Shown here: positions 16,801 through 23,005 of the stretch, one piece after another | How positions within the stretch are numbered: position 1 is the stretch's first letter | Layout of the letters: each line of letters opens with the position of its first letter | IMG/VR virus record: IMGVR_UViG_3300046336_000116 | Coordinates: 1-23,005 of that record | Direction: 5' to 3' (one strand) | Source: a virus | Length of the DNA stretch: 23,005 nt | Position numbers and translations under genes: made by a program | Notes under the pieces: model-generated | The model's input: the letters and a program-made list of their open reading frames with translations, nothing else | What the model was told of the DNA's origin: nothing | The model's database searches: none

Positions 16801-18916
16801 CAACAGATCCTGTCGCTACTACACTAGATACTACCGAGTCATGCCTGGCTTTGTTGACTGCTAGGATACGCTTGGATCCTGTGTGGGAGGTTAGTGATAT
16901 TACACCAAGTGATGGGTCTGCGACCAGAGTTGGAGTAGTGAGTGGTACAATGCCATACATAGCTAGCGACGGTACTAAATTTGGAAAGCCCACGCCCGTG
17001 GTCACATTATAGGTTGCTGAATCTTGGAACACTAAATCATTTGTACCGCTAGTCACTGCAGCGGTTTTAATCGAACTGTATATTACAGCCGCAATCGTTT
17101 CAGCGTTGTGTTCCGCAGTAGCAATTAGATCCGCCAACAATAATGTAGCCTGCTGCTCGACGAATGCTGTGTGTGCGTAGGTTTGATCGATAATGAAGTT
17201 AATCAGATTAGGCATTGCAATGTGCTTAGCAATCATTGACGATATCCAATGAATTTCTCCACCGTGCGCTATCTTAATGATTCCACCGAGCGACCAATCT
17301 GTCGGAGCACCACCAGTGGGTGGTTGATGTTCGCTAATTGACTTGAAATGGGGAGCAATCTCACTATATCTAACAACTCGGCGAGTTTCGCGCATAGGGT
17401 TCGCTGCCAGCAGTGGTGATGGTTCCCAAGTCCCCGACCCAGGCGGGACAGAAACTCCAGGCAGTTCGCCATCAGCAACCCTATCTTGATTCACATAGCG
17501 TGGAACATATTGGTGTGGCCCTCTCCAGATTGTGCTGAAGTTTGAACTGTGTTTGAAGGCCAACAACTCGTTTGTGGTTGTAGTGAGGTCAGTCGAAAAC
17601 TTGAAGTCTTCACGGCCATTTGATACCCAAATGCGTTTGTTGAGTTGAGGTGTAACTCCCGCATCGGGGTCTCCAACATATTCCCATATGGTACCAATTG
17701 AGTGCAACTCACTCGTAGCAACATCATACAAATTAAACCTGGGTTGTTGAGAGTATGCAGACTTTACCTGGTCAGTGTATCGATACTTGGTTAGATTTTT
17801 TCTAATAGTACCCGAGACTTCAATACCAGCAAAGTCTGTGAATACAGCCGCTGATGATAGCACTTTTGTAACCACATCTTCTCTACCAACGTCTGCCGCG
17901 GTTTGAGCTCCGTGGAAAATTTCCACGCTACCAACAACAGGGGTCAGAAATTGAATTTCTGTACTATATTGGGACCCAGGAGTTTCAACTTCAATATAGT
18001 TGAATACGCGCTTCCCATTGTGATGAACTATGATAGCATCCTGTCCAAATAGAAAGGCTGGGCAGTATACTTGAGTTGTTGGTTGAGTGATGAGTTGTGA
18101 GGCGTGTGGAGTCAGTAGTAGTGGTTGGTGCACACATGGTGATACTCTCTCATCAACAAGTTCCCACAATAGTGGAAACAACGGATCTTGAATTTGTAGA
18201 TCAGTCGGATCTGTAATTGATGTCGTCCACTGATCTGAAAGTGTTTGTCGGTGATTCCAGGTCCTGTGTACTTGTGACCAGGCATTGAGCTCGATGTCAT
18301 CAAACTCAATTATAGGTAGAACTGCTTGTTTTGCAATTCCTGTCCATGATGCTGTGGGATTTGTCGACAACCCATACAAGAATGGGGATTCGATCTGAGT
18401 TTGAGTGTACCACTTATTGGATGCACTCCAAGCATTGGGTACAGCCACATCACGTGTAATCGTGACGTAATCTGGTTTCTCAGTGACGTTGTCAGGGTTT
18501 GCCCAGAAATAGTCGTTATAGTGGATAAATTTATCCAGCGCGATGGGTGGAGCAAAATTCATTTGACTAACCTTGCCCCATTCACGATATCTAGTAGGAT
18601 CAATGCCAGTATGGGCAGCTTTGCGCAGAATGTCAGCCCAATTTAAGATCGTTTCTTCTGTTCCATACTGTACTGAGTATACTGGCGACAGTTGGTAGGC
18701 TTGGCGGCCTGTTGTAGTTTCCAGGATAGCTTCAGATACATTTGTCAGTGGAAATCCAATCGTACCGGCAACATTTGTAACTTCAGGTTTGGTAAGCCAT
18801 CGTTGAAATACCGTAGATAACATGCTACTAGATACTTCAGACTGATTCACACCAGGGAGCAGCGAATCTAAATCCAAGTTCTTGCGTGTATAGTCGCTAC
18901 CAAATTCTTCAAACAT
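13877..18916 (-). CDS. very large virion structural protein (1679 aa)
   Basis: The largest gene here. The N-terminus MFEEFGSDYTRKNLDLDSLLPGVNQSE followed by VFQRWLTKPEVTNVAGTIGFP recalls the LPxxxQTxxLxxFFxxTxDxxxxP...GxIG opening of giant structural proteins in T4-like phages (quoted from memory). The body is Trp/Tyr/Thr-rich with repeated short themes (WWYGNTFTPAI, WRLQGYINEPTWWKVEYSD, FIWRWSDDFVRAQL). Near the C-terminus there are SGKVSVDYYEHALLFDAQTA and VDEFWAWKLGTFGT. No enzyme motif or membrane segment is evident. In T4 the gene after gp6 is gp7, also a large wedge protein (1032 aa), so a wedge or peripheral baseplate role is plausible by position. ATG 18916 has a good ribosome site (CTAAAGGTGCC), and a perfect TATAAATA lies about 92 nt upstream. 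Confidence 0.8.
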   Translation of the reverse strand: MFEEFGSDYTRKNLDLDSLLPGVNQSEVSSSMLSTVFQRWLTKPEVTNVAGTIGFPLTNVSEAILETTTGRQAYQLSPVYSVQYGTEETILNWADILRKAAHTGIDPTRYREWGKVSQMNFAPPIALDKFIHYNDYFWANPDNVTEKPDYVTITRDVAVPNAWSASNKWYTQTQIESPFLYGLSTNPTASWTGIAKQAVLPIIEFDDIELNAWSQVHRTWNHRQTLSDQWTTSITDPTDLQIQDPLFPLLWELVDERVSPCVHQPLLLTPHASQLITQPTTQVYCPAFLFGQDAIIVHHNGKRVFNYIEVETPGSQYSTEIQFLTPVVGSVEIFHGAQTAADVGREDVVTKVLSSAAVFTDFAGIEVSGTIRKNLTKYRYTDQVKSAYSQQPRFNLYDVATSELHSIGTIWEYVGDPDAGVTPQLNKRIWVSNGREDFKFSTDLTTTTNELLAFKHSSNFSTIWRGPHQYVPRYVNQDRVADGELPGVSVPPGSGTWEPSPLLAANPMRETRRVVRYSEIAPHFKSISEHQPPTGGAPTDWSLGGIIKIAHGGEIHWISSMIAKHIAMPNLINFIIDQTYAHTAFVEQQATLLLADLIATAEHNAETIAAVIYSSIKTAAVTSGTNDLVFQDSATYNVTTGVGFPNLVPSLAMYGIVPLTTPTLVADPSLGVISLTSHTGSKRILAVNKARHDSVVSSVVATGSVVTANVPPLPIARNALWLNTSTNQLMSLVVDYIATSAPQGLIPTGKFWLETPTNVLYQMTNLGWAIVPTIRAWHTLDTAVILAQVQLLFETDLHKRTLERNPQPLSLLDINTQHTALEASGLTKAYQTAYKRLVRTRNQTNALTRSYVATKAFTWWYGNTFTPAINAPYPTIPVEWANTTLEIYSNLYGTSYPHREPWRLQGYINEPTWWKVEYSDQSRFRVWTQTMWENIAQGIVPPGYPLPDDVAISSGVAGEVLGCVRTSVNTTDYTTSDGILPDGLLPPYWVPVSPTDQQVDGQQLLTNISAIGSTTPPSVLPYRAGSNLEFIWRWSDDFVRAQLQTAHAADPFEFYKLVVMQADTIVVGGLTINTNTRNVHSQLDSLLGDNLHSDRSLMSLVVLFSRYNNLLSVNDSPLLAWKSWTTKLAYQTGSLIVPQTLRIYEECSPLTNYKLALKRTENVKTISFSNLIVTLNKAGSPLTLPAGTGDDWEYKIDTSESIVETRRRYGMLRRSVTWKPSLLAFQCVGSAPWITGETITIVIDGVSSVLYVRNMPHITTSSHSFFQLCDDIDQALISQGTTAVFGMNEFVAEAKSIESTFHSAVDNVKRVWEYIVPDRNEIIPFEFPVVVTGVQNLIDFIHSYVRFMEDDGVVFAYGGNPTYDPDTQELVDWNQQVRRMLSTIYNSYGLSNRRYVPEDSYNTRLALDIPYVELNPFRDRIWVNTPEGVICNIYNTPYTTELQSTAAIYDDIGDPITSDVVPLRTDRITTFFYENKNRVGNAVPNQNKFQHIGSGKVSVDYYEHALLFDAQTAGGLVIYDPFLNIQKPTMRLEFQRSSRHFYRPTMGGFVVTPNTTLPNLETTAQYQRQDWNVNNSNELIQSTTDVRTGMGKLPLSYFQNVPVTSKTEFQFWQKMIRQKGTKGVVDVFTKHTLYDQKEVDEFWAWKLGTFGTVHQRDQIAFNITSDDLLNDFCNFRFST

Positions 18917-18973
18917 TATTCAGGCACCTTTAGTGAGTATCGGAGTACTAGGGCTAGATACGTAGTGGACGCA

Positions 18974-19012
18974 CAGAAAAATACTACACCACGATCAAGG
19001 AGTGTAGTATTT
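18974..19012 (-). terminator. intrinsic terminator after gp6
   Basis: Minus-strand arms 19012-19002 and 18989-18979 give an 11-bp perfect stem with a 12-nt loop, followed by a U-tract (GTGTAGTATTTTTCTG). It begins 25 nt after the gp6 stop. Its 5' arm overlaps the TATAAATA promoter. Confidence 0.75.
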
Positions 19013-19015
19013 ATA
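19008..19015 (-). promoter_or_regulatory. late promoter TATAAATA
   Basis: Exact match to the T4 late promoter core on the coding strand, upstream of the 1679-aa gene. By T4 spacing, transcription would begin near 19002, leaving most of the terminator's 5' arm out of the transcript. Confidence 0.65.
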
Positions 19016-19037
19016 GAGTGCGATGATTCTGATAACC

Positions 19038-22000
19038 TTACTGTCTGAGGTTTGTAGCTGTTAATGTATCAACTATTTGAATATCCACTGCCGACACATC
19101 TGCAATTAAGATTTCATCAGCAGCGCTTTGCACTTGATACAAATCTCCAAATTGAAATTCTGGATACAGTGGCACTAACAACATCGACCGGATGTCGTAT
19201 TTGGTGTTGGTCTGAACATATGCTGCCAGGCTCGAGAAAAACAATTGATCACCAAATGCGATATTGGAGATGTCGAAGTATTGACGAATGAGCGATATCA
19301 CATCAGTCTTGACCATATCCGAAGATGTTGATAGGTTGTTGACAACGAGTTGAATTTTTGCACGACTTTGTGGTGGAGCATTTTTACCGTACAATACTTT
19401 GAATTTACCGGGGCGAAGTATCACCTCATCAGACATCATTGCATTCTGTAGGTAGGCAGAATACGACGTCTTGAGTTGGAAGTAACTAGGCACTTCTGGT
19501 TGAGGGGCGTCTGATTGGAGCCAGTTCAGAGTATCAACGTAGTACTGTTTGGTGATTATGTACAAATCGTTGACGTTGGTGTGTACCGGATCTACCAAGT
19601 TGAATGAGTCTGTGTAGTGCTCCCACAAAAAGTTCAAATCTTTTCGTCCAGGGTAACGAATGTATAGGTTATGAGCGAAGTCGTAAGCGTAGTTTAATCT
19701 GACAGAATCTGTGTCCTCTTGGATGATGAAATCCGAGTTGGTATTGGGCCGAGACAAGTACACAAAGTCGCGTACAACCACCGTGATCTGAGTGTTAGAT
19801 CTCGTATCAGCAATTTTAATTATGTTGACTAGTTGGCCTGACATACCAGTCGGATCTTCTTCCCACGTTACCGGATCCGAGTTTCCGTACACTGCACTGA
19901 CGTCACCAAATCCCCGTAGGTACTTGTCGGGTAGTGTTAAATCGATGGCACTATTTTGTGGTACCGCGAAGGTGTATATCGAGTTTAGTAGTGACTCAGC
20001 TGCAAGGTCTTCTGGGAACCCATCTCCATTCGAATCTGAACCGATTAGTTCTACTTTTGATAAATCTACAGTAGTTTGATTCGGCAGCGAAGAATATGTG
20101 ACTACATTGCCAGCGACCTTAAACACAACATCATCTGTAAGCACACCATTTTTTGTTTTGTTGACGTTAGCTTTCAGAATTGTAATTCGGTCAGCTGTTG
20201 GCAATAAGGTATCGTAATCTAATTGAGATCCTAGCGAGTAGTTCCAAAATTTAGTTGTTGCGCTGGAGAATATAGTCGCGGCGGTATATGAGGTTATTAC
20301 CCAACCCCGTGTCGATGTCATCACATTGATTGTAATATCAGGAGTTACAGTCAGGTTCAGTCCGATTATCCAAGTGTTTGTCGTAATGTCCCACTTGAAG
20401 CCGACTGTGCCACCGCTAGTTAGCAAATCTAGAGCGTTGACCAGTTGAGAGCGCTCTGGTATTGTAAGGTACGTCCTAACTTGTACATTCGCCGCATTTC
20501 TCTGCACAATACCCAACCAGAGGTCAGGTGCAGCTAGTAATGGCTCCACGTGTGTGAGGGCGAACACAATTGTTGGGATTGAGTTATTAGGATTGAGAAC
20601 TTCTTTTAGCTTGATGGTTGGCTTGAAGTAGAATGCACCATCATTGCTGAATATTTTTACATTTTCATACACTTCACTACCGTCGTTCCAGCCTGAATAT
20701 TTCGACTGACCTGTGAAGCTTCGATTGACCGCCTTAATTTTTACGATGGATGGATCTTGGAGTAGGTACCCCTCGTGATCTTGAGCATTAACCATCCTGT
20801 CCTGAGTGTAGTACACACCAGGAACTGCCCGCTGAAGTTTTCTAATCGATTCAGACTCGGATTGATTCTCAATTGGAGTCGTTAGAGAGAATTGTACTGT
20901 ACAACGTTGTTTGTTACCATACAAGTCTTGGTACTCAAGAATCATCACTCGCTTCTGTATCACCGACACGGGGATTGATTGTGTGAGAGCCTCACTAGCA
21001 CGAGTCCAGAGAGTAAAATGGCCAGTGGGTACATTAGAGTAGTTACCATCTCCAAATACCAATTGAATCCCATCACCCTCAAGAGTCTCAACCTGAAATA
21101 CATTGCGGTCGTTTGTTGGGCTATTGTATGCAATATTGTCAACTTGAGTCCAATGGCGAACGAAATCACCACTCGAGGTCAATTCCGCAAGCCAGACGTC
21201 TGTATCATTGATGCCATTGATCCGGAGCGCATCTGTGTGGTTTACCGTTGCGCCATCAAAGAACAAGGGGGTTGGTGATAAGTGTCCTTGCTTGGTTAGG
21301 AAGAAGTATCCAGTGTTTCTTGACCCTACTCCAAATCCATCATTGAGCCTAAGAATGTCGAGTGATCTATCCCCCGATGCTGGGTACTCAGCAATAGCAC
21401 TCTCAGTTAATTTTACCGGAACGAGCTCCATCGGCAAATTTAGTTTATCGAGGTTGACTGTGTACCTGTACACACCATTCGCCGTTGGTGCAACATTAAG
21501 TGAGAACTTCTCGACTATCGTACCATCAAGATTCAGCTTGTCTGAGTCGTTTATGATTCCGGTCTTATTATTGACAATTTTGTTGAGGATTAATTCAAAC
21601 TGAAGCTGCCAATTTGAATTGGTTTGATCGTTCCACTTAACAGCTTTATTTTTTAAATCCACACCCTGTTGGTCGATAATTGATTCAGTTGTAGTTAGGG
21701 TATCTATTTTAACCAGACCAGTTGCTGGGGTCCGACGAGAGGGTGTGTACCCCATCATCGCTGCTAGTTGCAGGGCTGAGGACTTGCGGGTAACATTACC
21801 CAGTATGTGTTCTTGTGTGTTTACGTCTACCCTATATGCAAACAGTTCCCCTACATATGCGAATAACTCTATTAAGGGTAGCATTTCATCCGTTTCAATA
21901 AGGTTGTTGAAATACTCTGGGTGATATGTTCGGAGATAGCTTATGAGAACTTGTTTGATTTCATCATAATCAAACTGTTTATAAGAAATTGACTTCTTTA

Positions 22001-22058
22001 AAACATCGTATGTTGACTGCCATTGTTCGGCAAAGTTAGTATTTGGAGCAGCTGGCAT
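19038..22058 (-). CDS. 6: baseplate wedge protein, T4 gp6-like
   Basis: 1006 aa, longer than T4 gp6 (660 aa). gp6 forms the continuous inner ring of the baseplate and joins the wedges. The N-terminal third shows the classic family run: YKQFDYDEIKQVLISYLRTY (26-45), HPEYFNN, ETDEMLPLIELFAYVGELFA, YRVDVNTQEHILGNVTRKSS, ALQLAAMMGYTPSRRTPATG, and a WNDQTNSNWQ segment. QDHEGYLLQDPSIVKIKAVN is typical of the central part. The C-terminal region has the GKFKVLYGKNAPP and VISLIRQYFD...FGDQLFFSSLAAYV elements that resemble the gpJ-like half. It follows gp25, as gp6 and gp25 are often linked in T4-like phages. ATG 22058 is chosen; the ribosome site is weak, and a GATAAATA motif lies about 61 nt upstream. 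Confidence 0.95.
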   Translation of the reverse strand: MPAAPNTNFAEQWQSTYDVLKKSISYKQFDYDEIKQVLISYLRTYHPEYFNNLIETDEMLPLIELFAYVGELFAYRVDVNTQEHILGNVTRKSSALQLAAMMGYTPSRRTPATGLVKIDTLTTTESIIDQQGVDLKNKAVKWNDQTNSNWQLQFELILNKIVNNKTGIINDSDKLNLDGTIVEKFSLNVAPTANGVYRYTVNLDKLNLPMELVPVKLTESAIAEYPASGDRSLDILRLNDGFGVGSRNTGYFFLTKQGHLSPTPLFFDGATVNHTDALRINGINDTDVWLAELTSSGDFVRHWTQVDNIAYNSPTNDRNVFQVETLEGDGIQLVFGDGNYSNVPTGHFTLWTRASEALTQSIPVSVIQKRVMILEYQDLYGNKQRCTVQFSLTTPIENQSESESIRKLQRAVPGVYYTQDRMVNAQDHEGYLLQDPSIVKIKAVNRSFTGQSKYSGWNDGSEVYENVKIFSNDGAFYFKPTIKLKEVLNPNNSIPTIVFALTHVEPLLAAPDLWLGIVQRNAANVQVRTYLTIPERSQLVNALDLLTSGGTVGFKWDITTNTWIIGLNLTVTPDITINVMTSTRGWVITSYTAATIFSSATTKFWNYSLGSQLDYDTLLPTADRITILKANVNKTKNGVLTDDVVFKVAGNVVTYSSLPNQTTVDLSKVELIGSDSNGDGFPEDLAAESLLNSIYTFAVPQNSAIDLTLPDKYLRGFGDVSAVYGNSDPVTWEEDPTGMSGQLVNIIKIADTRSNTQITVVVRDFVYLSRPNTNSDFIIQEDTDSVRLNYAYDFAHNLYIRYPGRKDLNFLWEHYTDSFNLVDPVHTNVNDLYIITKQYYVDTLNWLQSDAPQPEVPSYFQLKTSYSAYLQNAMMSDEVILRPGKFKVLYGKNAPPQSRAKIQLVVNNLSTSSDMVKTDVISLIRQYFDISNIAFGDQLFFSSLAAYVQTNTKYDIRSMLLVPLYPEFQFGDLYQVQSAADEILIADVSAVDIQIVDTLTATNLRQ

Positions 22059-22105
22059 TTAGGTAATATGTAAGTTCCGCCGTACTTATTTGACATGTGC
22101 GCGGC

Positions 22106-22142
22106 ATGAGTGATTTGTTATTTATCCAAACAAATCACTCAT
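22106..22142 (-). repeat. 14-bp hairpin with promoter motif in loop
   Basis: Perfect arms 22106-22119 and 22129-22142 (ATGAGTGATTTGTT and its complement) around a 9-nt loop. No U-tract follows on either strand, so it is not a standard terminator. Confidence 0.85.
22119..22126 (-). promoter_or_regulatory. late-promoter-like motif GATAAATA
   Basis: Differs from TATAAATA only at the first base. It occupies the loop of the 14-bp hairpin and would start transcripts near 22113, about 55 nt before the gp6 ATG. Confidence 0.5.
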
Positions 22143-22155
22143 ATCCCCGAGGGAT
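22143..22155 (-). repeat. 5-bp mini-hairpin ATCCC-TCG-GGGAT
   Basis: Short GC-rich hairpin on the minus strand between the first and second long hairpins. It may stack on the neighbouring stems; no function is assignable. Confidence 0.5.
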
Positions 22156-22156
22156 A

Positions 22157-22230
22157 AAAACTTTAAGTTACATTGAACTTTGGGGTTGTGTAACGTAGTG
22201 AAGTAAAACCAAAGTTCAATGTAACTTAAA
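22157..22230 (-). terminator. 22-bp hairpin with U-tract after gp25
   Basis: Perfect 22-bp arms at 22162-22183 and 22209-22230 with a 25-nt loop. On the minus strand the 3' arm is followed by GTTTTTATC, so it can end the gp25 transcript. The stem is AU-rich and far longer than most terminators, and the large loop suggests another role as well. Confidence 0.6.
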
Positions 22231-22234
22231 ACGC

Positions 22235-22278
22235 AAGATAGATGAGGATGTAGTGCTAACGAAGTCCTCATCTATCTT
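22235..22278 (-). repeat. 14-bp hairpin with 16-nt loop
   Basis: Perfect arms 22235-22248 and 22265-22278. The loop and two closing pairs (22247-22266) are complementary in 19 of 20 positions to 22812-22831 as read on the same strand. No U-tract follows. Confidence 0.85.
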
Positions 22279-22352
22279 TAGTAATTACTAGCTCTAGGTA
22301 CCTACTAGGTAAGTTGCCCGATTGAATTCAGTACAACTTGTTGGAGTGTGGA

Positions 22353-22724
22353 TTAACCACCAAATTCCAGGTGCAGAGAAAGTACATCAATTAGATTTAA
22401 TTCAATGTAGTTCAACTCTATTGTTGCAATGATTGCATGTGCATTCCAATTTGGAACGACAGACAAATTTTTGAGTTCTACGCGCGGGTCGTAGTTGCAT
22501 ACATAAGTCAAGTCCTCGCGCACTATATCTATTGCTTCCTTTGTCATTGGTTCAAATAACAAACCTGGAATCCTTGTTCCAAACTTTGTCATTTTTAATC
22601 TCTCACCTTTGCTGGTATAGATGTGAGTAAGTAAATTCATTTTAACTAAGTCGAGATCTACTAACTTAGTGCTGTGCTTTTGGCGGAACTCGTGCAGCGA
22701 GAATCCTCGGTATAAACTACGCAT
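22353..22724 (-). CDS. 25: baseplate wedge protein, T4 gp25-like
   Basis: 123 aa, against 132 in T4. gp25 is the small lysozyme-like wedge protein that anchors the first sheath ring and is conserved in all contractile systems. FSLHEFRQKHSTKLVDLDLVKMNLLTHIYT leads to SKGERLKMTKFGTRIPGLLFEP, the family's GER-x-M-x-x-x-FG core, followed by REDLTYVCNYDPRVELKNLSV and a beta-strand end. ATG 22724 has a good ribosome site (TTAGGAATAA). It lies between two hairpin-rich gaps and directly upstream of gp6, as expected for wedge genes. Confidence 0.93.
   Translation of the reverse strand: MRSLYRGFSLHEFRQKHSTKLVDLDLVKMNLLTHIYTSKGERLKMTKFGTRIPGLLFEPMTKEAIDIVREDLTYVCNYDPRVELKNLSVVPNWNAHAIIATIELNYIELNLIDVLSLHLEFGG
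22491..22498. other. end of gp25 EPR-like region (conserved DPRVEL segment)
   Basis: The codons for YDPRVEL lie here. In contractile-system gp25 proteins a short E-P-R type motif near the C-terminal half contacts the sheath; DPR is the nearest match. The equivalence is by pattern only. Confidence 0.25.
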
Positions 22725-22811
22725 AATTGATTTATTCCTAATCTAGTACTTATTCACATTACATCCCTTGCCTCCCGCACTGCATCAACTCCGTTGATTC
22801 CGTTTATCGGT

Positions 22812-22831
22812 GACTTCGTTAGCACTACGTC
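22812..22831 (-). promoter_or_regulatory. 20-nt element complementary to hairpin loop downstream
   Basis: GACGTAGTGCTAACGAAGTC on the minus strand. The same sequence with one change lies on the plus strand at 22247-22266, so a minus-strand transcript covering gp25 would contain both partners of a 19/20 duplex. Confidence 0.7.
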
Positions 22832-22838
22832 AATTTTT

Positions 22839-22875
22839 TTTTGTAATTCAATTACTAAGGCGTGAAATTACAAAA
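22839..22875. repeat. 10-bp inverted repeat next to T9 run
   Basis: Arms TTTTGTAATT (22839-22848) and AATTACAAAA (22866-22875) with a 17-nt loop. On the plus strand no T-run follows the stem; on the minus strand AATTACAAAA is followed by five more A's, so it is not a terminator for the gp25 direction. Confidence 0.6.
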
Positions 22876-23005
22876 CCAGTTTTATAATCCCCCCTAACGT
22901 ACACGCGGGTGACAGCATGCCGATTTGCAATTCGGAATAAATTGAATTTATTCTCGTATCTGACCGCAAATTACATCAGATATTACTTGTGCTATTTTGT
23001 TCGTT

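Larger units (their letters stand above)
22059..22352. other. gene-free gap packed with hairpins
   Basis: 294 bp between gp25 and gp6 with no supported ORF. It holds four inverted repeats in a row (22106-22142, 22143-22155, 22162-22230, 22235-22278), a late-promoter-like motif in the first loop, and related short sequences in the loops of the third and fourth. Confidence 0.8.
22725..23005. other. gene-free structured leader region upstream of gp25
   Basis: 281 bp with no ORF or tRNA that I can support. It holds a 6-bp hairpin (22784-22798, ATCAAC-TCC-GTTGAT), the 20-nt element at 22812-22831, a T9 run, a 10-bp inverted repeat (22839-22848 with 22866-22875), and an 8-bp hairpin with a 3-nt loop (22935-22953). 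Confidence 0.65.

Noticed and set aside
21208-21603. 131-codon plus-strand open frame
   Set aside because: Antisense to gp6, which has clear family motifs across this stretch.
22106-22278. CRISPR array or IS terminal repeats
   Set aside because: The hairpins differ in sequence, have no uniform spacers, and no transposase or target duplication is present.
22059-23005. tRNA gene among the hairpins
   Set aside because: No cloverleaf, T-arm or acceptor pairing could be built; the stems are simple hairpins.

Overview
The window is a late structural block of a large contractile-tailed, T4-like bacteriophage. Every gene I can support lies on the minus strand, so reading order runs from the high coordinates to the low ones. 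The strongest anchors are a gp25 baseplate wedge protein, a gp6 baseplate wedge protein, a gp26-type hub assembly protein, a gp20-type portal and a gp21-type prohead protease. Nothing in the window identifies the host.

Layout in reading order: (1) 22725-23005, a gene-free structured region upstream of gp25; (2) gp25; (3) 22059-22352, a gap filled with hairpins; (4) gp6; (5) two very large virion proteins (1679 and 845 aa), a short acidic Cys-rich protein carrying a KPFHTKI motif, a SWIM zinc-finger protein and a FRQGIV-type fibre/baseplate protein; (6) a gp26-type protein whose end overlaps a start-less -1 frame that reads as a gp51-like hub chaperone, then a 964-aa tape-measure-like protein; (7) the head module: portal, a 57-aa ORF in the place where T4 has its small core genes, and the prohead protease; (8) two proteins that start with T4-like capsid-targeting leaders, a P-loop kinase and a possible ADP-ribosyltransferase; (9) a partial gene at the left edge whose frame is broken next to a T6 run.

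How it works together: gp25, gp6 and the large proteins would build the baseplate. The gp26/gp51 pair would help assemble the hub around the tape measure. Portal and protease build and mature the head, and the protease would also clip the leaders from the two cargo proteins. A TAAATA motif resembling the T4 late promoter core (TATAAATA) occurs on the coding strand in seven gaps. In three of them it lies inside a hairpin, so transcripts started there would lack the 5' arm while read-through transcripts would contain the whole hairpin.

Most notable: a perfect U_UUU_UUU slippery heptamer joining the gp26-like frame to the gp51-like -1 frame; the capsid-targeted cargo pair next to its protease; the hairpin-embedded promoters; and a 20-nt complementary pair (19/20) flanking gp25 that could form a long-range RNA contact.
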